Assembly: GCA_964016875.1 (NCBI GenBank)
Contig: OZ024728.1
Location: 29,581,865-29,645,864 of the forward strand
Reading direction: 5' to 3'
DNA: 64,000 bases
From: Fallopia convolvulus
Lineage: Eukaryota > Streptophyta > Magnoliopsida > Caryophyllales > Polygonaceae
Shown here one piece after another: positions 36,653 through 48,075 of the stretch. Position numbers and translations under genes: made by a program. The stretch's first letter is position 1, and each line of letters begins with the position of its first letter. Below the pieces are notes generated by a model. The model searched no databases and was not told the origin of the DNA. It saw nothing but the letters and a program-made list of their open reading frames with translations.

Positions 36653-37320
36653 CTCTAATCGATGATTATCGATGTTCTAATTAATTAATACCTCCGACTC
36701 CAACACCACTGCCACCGCCACCAATTAATACCGCCACTATGCGCGCGTATTAGCTAGGCTTAGCAGGGGGATGTGGGATTGTGGTTAGGAGGAGGAGGAG
36801 CAAGAGGAGGAGGAGCTGTTTCTGCATCCCAGATGTCTTTTCGTACATATAATAAGCCTGCCTTCTTCAAATAGCCAACTTTTCTTACATATAACAAGTA
36901 GGCCTTCAATGCAAATAGAGAGAGAGAGACGTATATTTTTAGAGAATTAGAGAGATGACGATGCCTGATCATGTTAATTTTGGGTCCATTGCGGGTTTTT
37001 GGGATCTCTCCACGATACCCACGCCCACCCTGTTATTTTCCTGAATTTCAATCATAAAAAATAATACAAAATTTTGACTACCTCCTTTTTTTTTTGTTTC
37101 GTTTTGTGAAAATTGTTTGTTTTTCGAAACTAATGATAGTTCACATACTGTTTGTATTTGAACTCTCGACTTCTCGTTGACCAAAATAGTCTCTCTTTTC
37201 TATAGGTGGCAACTTTCATTACCTCCAATTTATTCCAATAAAATAAAATAATTGTGCAATCATATGGTCTTTTAAATAATAATATCTCCTATGATTGCTT
37301 GGTGGGGATATCGAAAGCAA
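36653..37320. promoter_or_regulatory. Upstream region of PDK
   Basis: Holds the PDK leader and presumably its promoter. The first 70 bp (reverse sense) contain GT/GGC-rich triplets, and a gagagagagaga run lies at about 36919-36930. No unambiguous core element. Past 37000 the sequence is plain AT-rich spacer. Confidence 0.4.
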
Positions 37321-37328
37321 TGTAATTA

Positions 37329-37618
37329 GACGATTTGGGTCAAATAAAATAAACTTTTATCCTGAAATAAACTCTTATATATTAGAAAATGAATGTATTT
37401 TTTCTCGTTCGTAGTGCACCTTTTTTAGGCGAGCACTTTTTCAGATTTATAATTTTTTTACTTTGCAATGCACTTTTCGTACTTTTTAAAGTGCACTTTT
37501 TCGAGTTACGCTTTTGTATTTTGTAATGCACTTTTGTATGAAAAGTGCACTATGAACTAGTAAAAGTGCATTCGTTTCACGTTTCAGGATAAGAATTTGT
37601 TTCATTTGAACCAAACTT
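37329..37618. mobile_element. MITE, hAT-like, 290 bp
   Basis: Flanked by a perfect 8-bp duplication, tgtaatta, at 37321-37328 and 37619-37626. Terminal inverted repeats of about 30 bp share tttgg.tcaaat.aaa.aaa and ttatcctgaaa. The interior is a cluster of the palindrome-forming word aaagtgcacttttt in both orientations. No coding capacity. The 8-bp duplication fits the hAT superfamily. Confidence 0.8.
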
Positions 37619-37645
37619 TGTAATTATATACTCGAGGTTGATTCA

Positions 37646-38451
37646 CATGAAAATGGGGCTTATCATGAAAACTAAGAACAAATGAGGACCCTTGGATTTG
37701 AGAAATGGATGGCTAAGATTAGAAGAGATAGGGGCAAAATGGTAATTTTGAAACAATAAAAAAAATAAAAAATAAAAAATAAAAAATATTTTTTTAAAAT
37801 TTTTTCTTAGTTTCACTTGTTTTTGCCAAAAACACAAAATTTGATTTTTTACATTATGTTCACATATTTTATGCATATGTTCACACTATTATAAGACATG
37901 TTCACATATTATCACATTTTTCAGTTCAGAGATTTTATAATATGTTCACATATATTACAAGTATGTTCACATATTATTACCGTTTGTTCATGTTTTATGG
38001 TCATATGTTCATGTCGATTAAATCAGAATACAAGCGTTAAACGGCTTAAAAAATTGATAAAAAATAAAAGAATATAATTTTTTAATTTTTAATTTTTTCG
38101 CTCATTTTTTCCAAAAATACGACGGTTGACATTTTACGTTCTGTTCACATATTTTATACAAATGTTCACATTATTACAAGGGTTGTTCACATATAACCGC
38201 ATTTTAACTTCAGAAAATTAAGTATACGTTCACATATAATATAAGTACATTCACATATTAATATTGCATGTTAACGTTTTATGGCCTTATGTTCACACTC
38301 GATTTATATCATTTTACATACGTAAAAAAACTTAAAAAAATAAAGTAAGAAAATTTAAATTTTTTTAATCGGATGGCCTAGATACATTTCTAGTGTTTCA
38401 ATCGGATGGTCCAGATTCGTTCTTAGTTTTCATGATAAGCCCCATTTTCAT
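37646..38451. mobile_element. MITE with GTTCACAT arrays, 806 bp
   Basis: Flanked by ttgattca at 37638-37645 and 38452-38459. The inverted repeats are nearly identical over about 38 bp (atgaaaatggggcttatcat and aaaactaagaac). The interior contains two imperfect tandem copies, about 37795-38060 and 38090-38330. Each copy has repeated tgttcacat words and a stretch of about 30 bp rich in tttatggtcatatgttca. It sits only 19 bp beyond the previous MITE's target duplication. Confidence 0.8.
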
Positions 38452-38459
38452 TTGATTCA

Positions 38460-38880
38460 ATCTCTTATATACTCATCTATTTCATTATATTTTTTTAAAT
38501 TTTATTATCATATATATATACCAAAATTAAAAATATTTTTGAATAGGAAAATGTAACAACATTTATTTTATACTAAAATATTCTTAGTTCACGCTTATAA
38601 AAAATTTAAATACAAAAAAAAAATTAAAAAATTAATTACTCTACATAAGGAAACGAGCCTACACTAATATAGAGGATAAATTTAAAATAAAATATAGAAA
38701 ATATTTAAAAAGAAAAATATTATGAAATAAAAAAATAAAATTAGAAGGACAAGTTTTATGAGACAGAGGGTTAATCAAAAATAATCTAAATTTAGCTTAC
38801 ACGAAAAGAAAGACGTTGAGTCACTCTTCGAAAGAGATTTAGAGATGTAGTTGAACAAGAAATATAGCTGACATAGTATA
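38460..38880. other. AT-rich spacer
   Basis: No gene, repeat border or RNA gene recognised. Long A and T runs and a short tatatata tract. Confidence 0.5.
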
Positions 38881-38885
38881 ATTTT

Positions 38886-40418
38886 TGATAACTTGCATAT
38901 AGGTAGTGTTTAGGATGCATATTTATGTTTATTTTGCTTGGTTTTAGCTTAGTTTAGTCTAGTTCTTAGGTTTTAAGGTTTTCTAAGAAATTCAGATTTT
39001 GTACTTGTTTTGTTCGGTTTTGCAGACCTTTAGGTAAATAAGCGTGGACGAGATGGATCTTAGAGGACTATAGCAGAGTTTGATGAAGCTTAGAGTGATA
39101 CGAGTGAAGATTAGAAGATCTAAGACCCAAGAGCTTGAGGGATAAAAACGCTTAAACCTGAACCATGCATTGGAGTATTGTTTTGACACCTCTATCTTGC
39201 AATGCTTGATTTGGGAGCTACAATGGTCGGATGAAGCTGAATTTGGTATCACTGGAAAGCTAATTCGAAGAGCTACAATTCATATTTTCCGAGTCTAAAT
39301 TCCAACTCGAAGGGGGTAAAAACAGCCTCTGAAGTGTCGCCTGAATGCTGAACTGAGAAGTGTCGCGGGCTAGGAAGGCAGTGTGCGTGGCCGCGCCATA
39401 TGGGAATGAGCCAGCGCCATCTGTCTTCGTGTGAGAGAGTTGGGCCGCGTGTTTAGAGATGGGCTTAAGTTAGATCTTGACAGACGTGTTTAATGTAATA
39501 TGGGATGGAATTGATCTTTGGAAACCTTTGGGGTATTTAAACCTTGTTTTTAGCTTTTCTTTCATAACTTTGGATCATAATTTTGGAGGCTAGGGTTTTT
39601 CTCTCTAGAGGCAACTCTTGAACCTTTGTAAGTTTTTCTTTAATTCAATTATGAATTGCTAAATTCCTTTGTTTTTGGCTAGTTATTGAAGTCTTGATTT
39701 GCATATTGTTGTGAGGTTTGATTTGATTCTCAACCAACTTGAATAAAGTTTATTCTCTATGCTTAATTGAATCTAAACTAGGGTTTTGTTAGATTGATCA
39801 CCTAATTGCATTTCTAGTTATAAGTGAATCTTGTTAATTACCGGTCAGAGTTACTTTCATCAAGAGTATACTTTAATCAATTTGGTACCGGTTGGACTAG
39901 TTGGTTAAAGAAGGGATAAATTCACAAGTCACTTAGATGTCTGGTTGCTCTAAGTGTTTGTTTCTATTGATTACTTGAATCGTTATGTTGTTGTCTAATT
40001 GAATCTAGAAGGTCTTCTAGGTTGTTAGATGATTAGGGTTGTTAGACTGGTAGTTCTATCAACTAAGTCTGATGTTCCGGTCATAATCCTTAGTAGGGTC
40101 ATAATCCATAATAGATTATTCAAGTGAGAAGAGAATCAAGAGAACCGATAATCAACAAAGCAATGTCATGACGGATTTAACTAGCTGAACACGCTTGTCT
40201 CTCATATATTACAATCATATTTGCATTCATATTTACTTTTATTTTTGCATAGTAGTTTAGATAATCATTCCAAAAAAACCCCTTTAGTTATTTGTCATTT
40301 AAGTAACCGCACGAATACACGAGTCTCTCTGGTATCGACCCTTACTTGCCGTTCTACTAATTTTGGTAAAGCTAAGGTTACTTTGATAGGTATAACGACT
40401 ACCGAAAATACCTCATCA
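38886..40418 (+). mobile_element. Solo LTR, Athila-like short-element family
   Basis: A 1,533-bp segment starting TGATAACTTG and ending CCTCATCA, with a perfect 5-bp target duplication, atttt, at 38881-38885 and 40419-40423. It matches the LTRs at 41278-42719 and 45012-46454 at many points (ccatgcattggagt, gaagctgaatttggtatca, acaattcat). It is clearly diverged from them. Recombination remnant with no internal region. Confidence 0.8.
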
Positions 40419-40587
40419 ATTTTTTCACTGATATAGTAGTTTTTTAGCTAAACTTAGAAAATGAGAAAATGCGTTAGTGTTGGATTTCAATGGGCTAATA
40501 TTTTTGAGCGGGGGGTATGTTGAGATTTTTCATCAATTCACATATAAGGTCAGAAAAACATTAAACTAATGTTAGATATTTTATCTT
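40419..40587. other. Short spacer between two insertions
   Basis: AT-rich, no feature seen apart from the right copy of the atttt target duplication. Confidence 0.4.
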
Positions 40588-41277
40588 GAGTCCGGTTCAG
40601 GTGCAAAATAAGAAAGAACAAGAGTCGTTGGATCAAGAAAAATTAAAGGTGCTGATCATTTCACTTAAAAAGGGGAAAAAACGGCACGGGCGAATTATTC
40701 GCGTATTTAAAAAAAGGCCTAGATTGTTCATCAATACCGTGGATTTGTTCATCAATACTGCGGATGTGTTCATCAACAATGTGGATTTGTGCATCAACAT
40801 TGTGGATTTGTTCATTGTTATGTTCATATTTGTTCATTGGTTTTGGCGTATTTGTTCATCGATTTGTGCATATTTGTTCATTTGTAACATCAATTTGTTC
40901 ATTAGTTTATGCATATTAGTTCATTGATATATGCATATTTTTTCATTGTTATATTCGTATTTGTTCATTGGTTTTGGCATATTTGTTCATCGGTTTGTGC
41001 ATATTTTGTTCATTAGTAACATCAATTTGTTCATTGGTTTATGCATATTTGTTCATTGCCTTTTTCATATAATTGTTCATTGCTAGATGCAAATTTGTTC
41101 ACTAGTAACCTCAATTTGTTCATTGCTATATGCATATTTGTTCATTAGTAACATCAATTTGTTCATTAGTAACATCAATTTGTTCACAGCTAAATAAGGC
41201 ACAAGCACTCCTCTTCGATTTGCTGCTATCTCATTCTCTTAGCATACACCATATTATTGCAAAGTCAGATTCTTTAT

Positions 41278-42719
41278 TGATAGAATGGATTTAGGTGTTA
41301 GTTTAGGACATATTTATGTTTAAATCTTAGGTAGTTGCATGCATTTTGCTTAGTATTAGTAGTTTTTGCATTTCGGTGTCTACTCTTGTGCTTTTGTGTT
41401 TTTAGGTCGTTTTGAGGAGCAAGGATTGGTTAAGTTGAAGGATTCAAGATTGTAAGTATTCAAGTGTCTTTTCCAAGAATATCCAAGCCATTTATGATGA
41501 TCATTAAGGCCCAATAGGTTGTGGAAAAGAATGCTTAAATCCGGGCCATGCATTGGAGTTTTGTTTGGACACCACTTTCTTGTGATGCATCATTCGGGAT
41601 CTACGGTGATCGGATGAAGCTGAATTTGGTATCATTGGAAATCTAACTTGAAGAGTTACAATTCATGTTTGTACTTCGAGTTCAAATTCCAACTCTAAGT
41701 AGGTTAAAACAGCCTCCGAAAGTACCGTCAAAATACTGTCAAGACAAGAACCGCGATCGCGGCCAACCTCTACGGCGATCGCGGCTATGGCGGTCACGAC
41801 CCTACTAATTTTACACGAGATGAGATCTTCCGCCTATATTTATTGCCTTTTTATTATATATTCTATTTCGTGTTTTTAGGGACTACTTAAACCTAGTTTT
41901 CAGCTTTTGTTGGGAGACATCTCTTAGACCTAGTTTCCATTATTCCATACTTTTGTATTCTCTGTTTCATGGAGAACTAAACCCTTTAATTCTATTCAAG
42001 TTGAAGCTTTCAGATTCAAATTTATGGTGAGATTCTACAATTCAGGTTTATTTCTACAGGTTATTTCAATTCTCTTGTGCTTAATTAATATTGATTGTAT
42101 TGATTTCTTCTTGTCTGGCCAACTAGTTGGAATTGATATTCTCTATTGATAGATCTAGGTTTTCTCGTAGTAAAACCTACTCTTTGTAGCAACTCAATTG
42201 ATTTAGGACTCGTTGGACTAAAAAAATTGAGAAAAAGATTTGATTGCATGCTTATTGTTTGACTCGTTGGAACTCTATTTGCATGTATCCTGCATATCCT
42301 TGCTTCTACTGCTAGTATCATTATTATTCATAATCGTTTCATGTTTGTTTTGATATTAAGTATTTACATGACCCGTTGGCTTGTTTATTATATTTGATCA
42401 GGATAGGAATAACCAAAGAAAATAACTTGTTTGGATCAATGATCAATAACTTGATGATGAAAGTGGATGCTTGAATATGATTGTTTTCCTTAATTGATAA
42501 AAACTCAACCTTTGTTCTGTTTAATTGCTTGCTTTGTTTACTTCAATTCCCTAGGTTTAGATTAATAATCAAAAATCCCCTCTTTATTACTTAATTGAGT
42601 TGATAATAATATTACTTGGGATACAAGTGTTTCTTGGGTACGACCTCGACTTACCAGCTATACTAGTTGAGTAACTAGGGATTTATTTTTGATTTGGCAC
42701 GACGACTTTAAGCCAGTCA
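41278..42719 (+). repeat. 5' LTR of the Athila-like element
   Basis: Begins TGATAGAATGG and ends AAGCCAGTCA. Near 41754-41785 it contains gaaccgcgatcgcgg and ggcgatcgcggc, the same palindromic core found in the hAT transposon at 29353-29580. Confidence 0.9.
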
Positions 42720-42823
42720 AATTTTGGCGTCGTTGCTGGGGACACTTTGTTTAATTCTAAATTTTTATTTTTATCAACTTTTGTGTGGACCTATATTACG
42801 TTCCACACCTGTGTTTCTAATCT

Positions 42824-43447
42824 ATGGCTAAGTTTGAATGTACACAATTACAGGATGAGTTACAGTATGGTACTACATGTGGTGATGAGTTACTATCTAT
42901 TTTTGATAATGACATTGATTTTTCATGCTTAGATTATGAATTTGATAGATATCATGAGATCCTGGCTGATTTGAGTGCTTGCTGTGAATCCCCTGTTGAT
43001 GCTTTGGCCATTGGGCCCATACCACTAACTTTCTCAAGCGAGAAGTTGCTTCCTTATGTAGTGCAGGCACCACAAATTGAGCAAAAACAACTTCCTGAAC
43101 ATCTTAACTATGCTTCCCTTGGAGAGGGTGATACATTACCTATAATTATCTCTAACAAACTCTCCAATGAGTAAGAAGTAAGATTGTTGCAGGCACTCGA
43201 GGACACCAATAAGCTTATAGATACAAGTGAGCCTAAGATTGGTGCTAGAGATTACTTAGAGTTCATCTTTGAAGAAAGTAGTAATGATGACAAGTACTTT
43301 GACCCATATCGTACGTGTTTTCTAACATCACCACTTGTGTTTAATTTATTTGAACGTATTCCATCTCATGAAAATTGGTCTCACAAGTTTGATAAGTTGA
43401 AGCGGTTTTTAAATGGGTTATTATTCAATTTGAATTTATCCTTGTGA
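42824..43447 (+). pseudogene. Athila-like pol remnant (protease-RT junction)
   Basis: An open frame at 42824-43174 starts MAKFECTQLQDELQYG and, near its end, reads LPEHLNYASLGEGDTLPIII followed by SNKLSNE and a stop. This is the conserved LPSHLKYAFLGE...P-VIIS junction before RT in Athila pol. A second frame at 43184-43447 continues after the stop. It is unusually acidic and resembles no known domain. The RT, RNase H and integrase are gone. The start at 42824 lies about 105 bp after the LTR, so it could be the main product of this short element. Confidence 0.6.
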
Positions 43448-45011
43448 TACTTATGTTTTTGTGAGATGTGTTCACAGGCTTTTGACAGATTGTTAAGGGC
43501 ATTGACAATGTCTAATCTTGTGAATTCATTGCTCTCCGTCTATCTTGTGTCTTCACCACCAGACCGTTGCCACTTTGAACCTCCTCCATATTCAAAAGAG
43601 TAGATGACTTTGTGAGTGTTCTCTCTTCTTTCTCTTTTAATTTATACATTGGGGACAATGTATTATTTAAGCATGGGGGAGGGGAACATTTACATGTTAA
43701 TATAGTTTTGCATTGCATATAGTTTAAAGTTTTGCAAAGCATGTTTAAATTTTTGCATTAATTGCATACAAAACAAAAAAAAATCAAAAGTTTTTTAAAA
43801 AAATACCAAAAATATCATGCATTTTAGGATGGTCATATTTCCCTAAGCAAACAAACCACTTCTCCTCTAATATATTTGATAATGATTTTTGCCCCTTAAC
43901 TTGCTTGGATTGCTTGAAGCTTGATAATGTTTATTTCTTTAAGAGCACGTTTGATAATTTGATTGAGCATATATATCCTTGAGATCTAAGTTACACGGAA
44001 GTTCTAGGCAAATTTTACCTTGTGAGATTATTTTTTGGCCTTTCTAGGACTACATATTTATAAATCCTCTTTTTCATTGTGTGTTCTCACTTTGATTGCT
44101 ACCTCTAGAACTTGCGTTTAGTTATCTTTTTCGAGGCTGCATTCATGGCTTTAGCATATGACATTAAAATGATTGAGGCATTGTTTTATTAGCCTATTAT
44201 TTCCTTATACACCCTTACATATGTTCCTTCTTTTGAAGCCCTTTTCTAAGCCTTAAAAGCCTTATTTTTGGAAGCTCCACAAAATAAATCCGAACCTTAT
44301 ATAAGCTTGACCCATCCGGGAATTAGATTTTCACTTGATTTGTTTGTGGTTGTGATCCAAGTATGGGGGAGTTGAAAGAGAAATTGGTGGATGAGTGGTT
44401 GAATTTGAAAAAGAGGGTGAAAAGAAAAACAACTAGCTTTAAAGTTGAAGTCTTCAATTGGTTGAAAAGGAAAATTATATGAGAGTTGAAGCAACAAGAA
44501 GAAAAATAATGAAAGTGAAGGGAAAAAAAAGAAGATCAAATGGAGTTAAGAGAGTACGGTTTGGGAAAGAAAAAGAATTGAAGTTTGGTGTTGATTTAGA
44601 ATTGAGTTGAGTCTTGATTCCCGAATTTAGCACCACAAGGTCAAATGATTCCCTACCAAATTCTTATTACCTTGGCCCCATTACAACCCTCAAAAGACCT
44701 CATGATTTTTGTTGTATGCAAAGTCTCTAGCGGTGGAGAATTAGAACACTGATGCAAGCCTATGGTAGCCAGGCTTTCAAAGTTGAGTTTGAGTGAAACA
44801 CATATTTACCTTTAAACACATGATTGAGAGTGAAAACACATGTTTCTAGTGAGGTTTAGAATGGATGTGTTTACTTGATCTATTTAGATGCCAAAATACA
44901 TGCTATGATGTCAATTGTTGAATCATGTCTCTTGTTATTCTTGCTTAAGCATTTATCAAAGTGGATACATGAATTGCTTGAGGACAAGCAAGGTTTAAAC
45001 ATGGGGGAATT
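43448..45011 (+). other. Non-coding interior of the Athila-like element
   Basis: Contains cattggggacaatgt followed by aagcatgggggagggg near 43650-43680, a phrase typical of the region after pol in Athila elements. No env-like frame remains. The 60-codon frame at 44875-45057 runs into the LTR and is not a gene. Confidence 0.5.
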
Positions 45012-46454
45012 TGATAGCATGGATTTAGGTGTTATTTTAGGACATATTTATGTTTAAATCTTAGGTAGTTGCATGCATTTTGCTTAGTATTAGTAGTTTT
45101 TGCATTTCGGTGTCTACTCTTTTGCTTTTGTGTTTTTAGGTCATTTTGAGGAGCAAAGATTGGTTAAGTTGAAGGATTCAAGATTGGAAGTATTCAACTA
45201 TCTTTTCCAAGAATATCCAAGCCACTTATGATGATCATTAAGGCCCAAGAGGTTGTGGAAAAGAATGCTTAAATCTGGGCCATGCATTGGAGTTGTTGTT
45301 TCGACACCACTTTCTTGTGACGCATCGTTCGAGATCTACGGTGATCGGATGAAGCAGAATTTGGTATCATTGGAAATCTAACTCAAAGAGTTACAATTCA
45401 TGTTTGTACTTCGAGTTCAAATTCCAACTCTAAGTAGGTTAAAACAGCCTCCTAAAGTACCGTCAAAATACTGTCAGGACAAGAACCGCGATCACGACCA
45501 ACCTCTACGGCGATCGCGGCTATGGCGGTCGCGACCCTACTGATTCTACACGCGATGAGATCTTCCTCCTATATTTATTGCCTTTTTATTATATCTTTTA
45601 TTTCGTGTTTTTAGGGACTACTTAAACCTAGTTTTCAGCTTTTGTTGGGAGACATCTCTTAGACCTAGTTTCCATTATTCCATACTTTTGTATTCTCTGT
45701 TTCATGGAGAACTAAACCCTTTAATTCTATTCAAGTTGAAGCTTTCAGATTCAAATTTATGGTGAGATTCTACAATTCAGGTTTATTTCTACATGTTATT
45801 TCAGTTCTCTTGTGCTTAATTAATATTGATTGTATTGATTTCTGCTTGTCCGACCAACTAGTTGTAATTTATATTCTCTATTTCTAGATCTAGGTTTTCT
45901 CGTATTAAAACCTAATCTTTGTAGCAACTCAATTGGTTTAGGACTCGTTGAACTAAAACAATTGAGAAAGAGATTTGATTGCATGTTTATTGTTTGACTC
46001 GTTGGAACTCAATTTGCATGTATCCTGCATATCATTGCTTCTACTGCTAGTATCATTATTATTCATGATTGTTTCATGTTTGTTTTGATATTAAGTATTT
46101 ACATAACCCGTTGGCTTGTTTATTATATCTGATCAGGATAGGAATAACCAAAGGAAATAACTTGTTTGGAACAATGATCAATAACTTGATGATGAAAGTG
46201 GATGCTTGAATAGGATTATTTTCCTTAATTGATAAAAACTCAACCTTTGTTCTGTTTAATTGCTTGCTTTGTTTACTTCAATTCCCTAGGTTTAGATTAA
46301 TAATCAAAAATCCCCTCTTTATTACTTAATTGAGTTGATAATAATATTACTTGGGATACAAGTGTCTCTTGGGTACGACCCCGACTTACCAGCTATACTA
46401 GTTGAGTAACTAGGGATTTATTTTTGATTTGGCACGACGACTTTAAGCTAGTCA
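45012..46454 (+). repeat. 3' LTR of the Athila-like element
   Basis: Collinear with the 5' LTR from TGATAGCATGG to AAGCTAGTCA, with only scattered substitutions by eye, so a young insertion. Here one of the palindromes at 45484-45495 has become ccgcgatcacga. Those are C-to-T/G-to-A changes at CpG sites, as expected for methylated transposons. Confidence 0.9.
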
Positions 46455-47421
46455 TTTATCTATTATCCTTTGCGTCCAAGTTTCTACATCAAACTTATCT
46501 TATTTTGGTACTATATTGAGCACTTCATTCGTATTGACAAGTTAACCTTAAAACACTTCATTCGCATTATCCTTTGCATTCAAGATAACCTTGATGCACA
46601 AAATAAATGCAAAAATACACAAATAGATAGTCCTAAATGTACAAGTTGATGGTATTAATAGTCCTAAATGTACAAGTTGGTGGCATTGACACATAAACAT
46701 AAGTTTATTTCATTTCACAAATAAGGGTATAATAATGAACAAATAAGGTTATATCAAAGAACAAATAGGGTATATCAATGAACAAACAATGGACAAACAA
46801 AGGTTAGATCAATGAACAAAAAAGGTTATAACAATGAACAAATATGGGTATATCCATGAACAAATAGGGTATATCAATGAACAAAAAAGAGTATATCAAT
46901 GAACAAATAATGGTATACTAATGAACAAATAATGATATATCAATGAAGAAACAAGGTTATATTAATGAATAAATAGTAGTATATCAATGAACAAATATTG
47001 GTATATCGAAACTAATTATATGTGCATAAAAAACTAGATAATATTGTATTCATACACATAAATAAGGTTAAAAAATAAAACTAAAAATTAAAAAAATTCG
47101 AAATCGATGAACAATGTTATCAAAAACTCGATGAACAATGAGTTAGTATTCATGAACAAATGGTGGATATTGATGAACAAATCGCTATTTCTGATGAACA
47201 AATTGGTCGCGTCTCATAAAAACGTATTTTTCGAAAAATACGTGAATAATACGGGAAAAATTTGTCCGTGCTGTATTTTATTTAAAAATATGCGAATAAT
47301 ACGGGAAAAATTCACACTTGCCGTATTTTATCCTTTTTAATGAATGTTTAATTAGGGGCGTTCATTTTTTGGAATGGACGAGCGAGATTTATTCTTAATT
47401 CTCACCTGGGCGACTATTCTC

Positions 47422-47714
47422 ACACGACTCTTATTTTTTCACCTTACTTATATACTGGTATTTTTCTTTACAACTATCTATTAGTCAATTACCTATGAGT
47501 TTCACTGTGTAAGGTGATTTATCATGTATTTGATTGATCACAAATAGAGTTGTCTAGAGGATGAATTTGAACTAAGACTTTCTTTAATTTCAAGACACAT
47601 AATGAAATCAAGACATGCGTAATGGAGCTTCATACGACACCCAAAAAGCTTGAAGGAGAACTATTCGGGTTTAATTGAAACCACTAAATTTACAGAATGG
47701 TGCCCACTTGCTAA
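47422..47714. other. Spacer between the foldback element and the LINE
   Basis: No gene or repeat boundary recognised. Confidence 0.35.
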
Positions 47715-48075
47715 GACAAAGCAGTTACTATAGACTATAGGTCCTTTTTACACTTGTGTTGGATGTTCTGACGAGCGAGATTCAGGGAGAGATCATGTGG
47801 TGTATGTTGTTTGTAGACGACATTGTCTTGATAGATGAGTCTAGAGCCGGAGTCAATAGTAGACTTGAAACTTGGATGGAGAAGTCGGAGTCTAAGGGCT
47901 TCAGACTAAGCATGAACAAGACGGAATATGTGCAGTTCAAGTTCGGGGAAGGTGCAGCTGACATCGATGAGGTTAGTTCAACGTCGGGGGCTTTTACGAC
48001 AAGAAGGTACCACTCAAGCTTAAGGGTAAGTTCTACAAGACAATCATTAGACCTGTCATGCTTTTTAGAGTAGAA

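Larger units (their letters stand above)
41278..46454 (+). mobile_element. Athila-like LTR retrotransposon with a stripped interior
   Basis: A 5,177-bp element with a perfect 5-bp target duplication, tttat, at 41273-41277 and 46455-46459. LTRs are 1,442 bp (41278-42719) and 1,443 bp (45012-46454). Just after the 5' LTR, tggcgtcgttgctgggga resembles the tRNA-Asp primer site typical of Athila elements. A purine tract (atgggggaa) precedes the 3' LTR. The 2.3-kb interior keeps only a small pol remnant. It inserted into the GTTCAT-array element. Confidence 0.9.
40588..47421. mobile_element. Foldback-like element with GTTCAT arrays, opened by an LTR retrotransposon
   Basis: The two ends, 40588-41277 and 46455-47421, are inverted relatives. 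From outside inwards each has a caggtg word, a taagaa block, ttaaaaagg..aaaa.acggca and an attattcgc.tattt block. Then comes an array of ttgttcatcaat/ttgttcat words, more than 15 per side. On the left the words read on the plus strand; on the right they appear as atgaacaaat. No transposase is visible. I could not find a target duplication, so the outer limits are approximate. Confidence 0.6.

Noticed and set aside
40700..41200. GTTCAT repeats as a CRISPR array or ordinary minisatellite
   Set aside because: Repeat words are short and irregular, and the host is a plant nucleus. The inverted counterpart at 46.7-47.2 kb makes element ends a better explanation.
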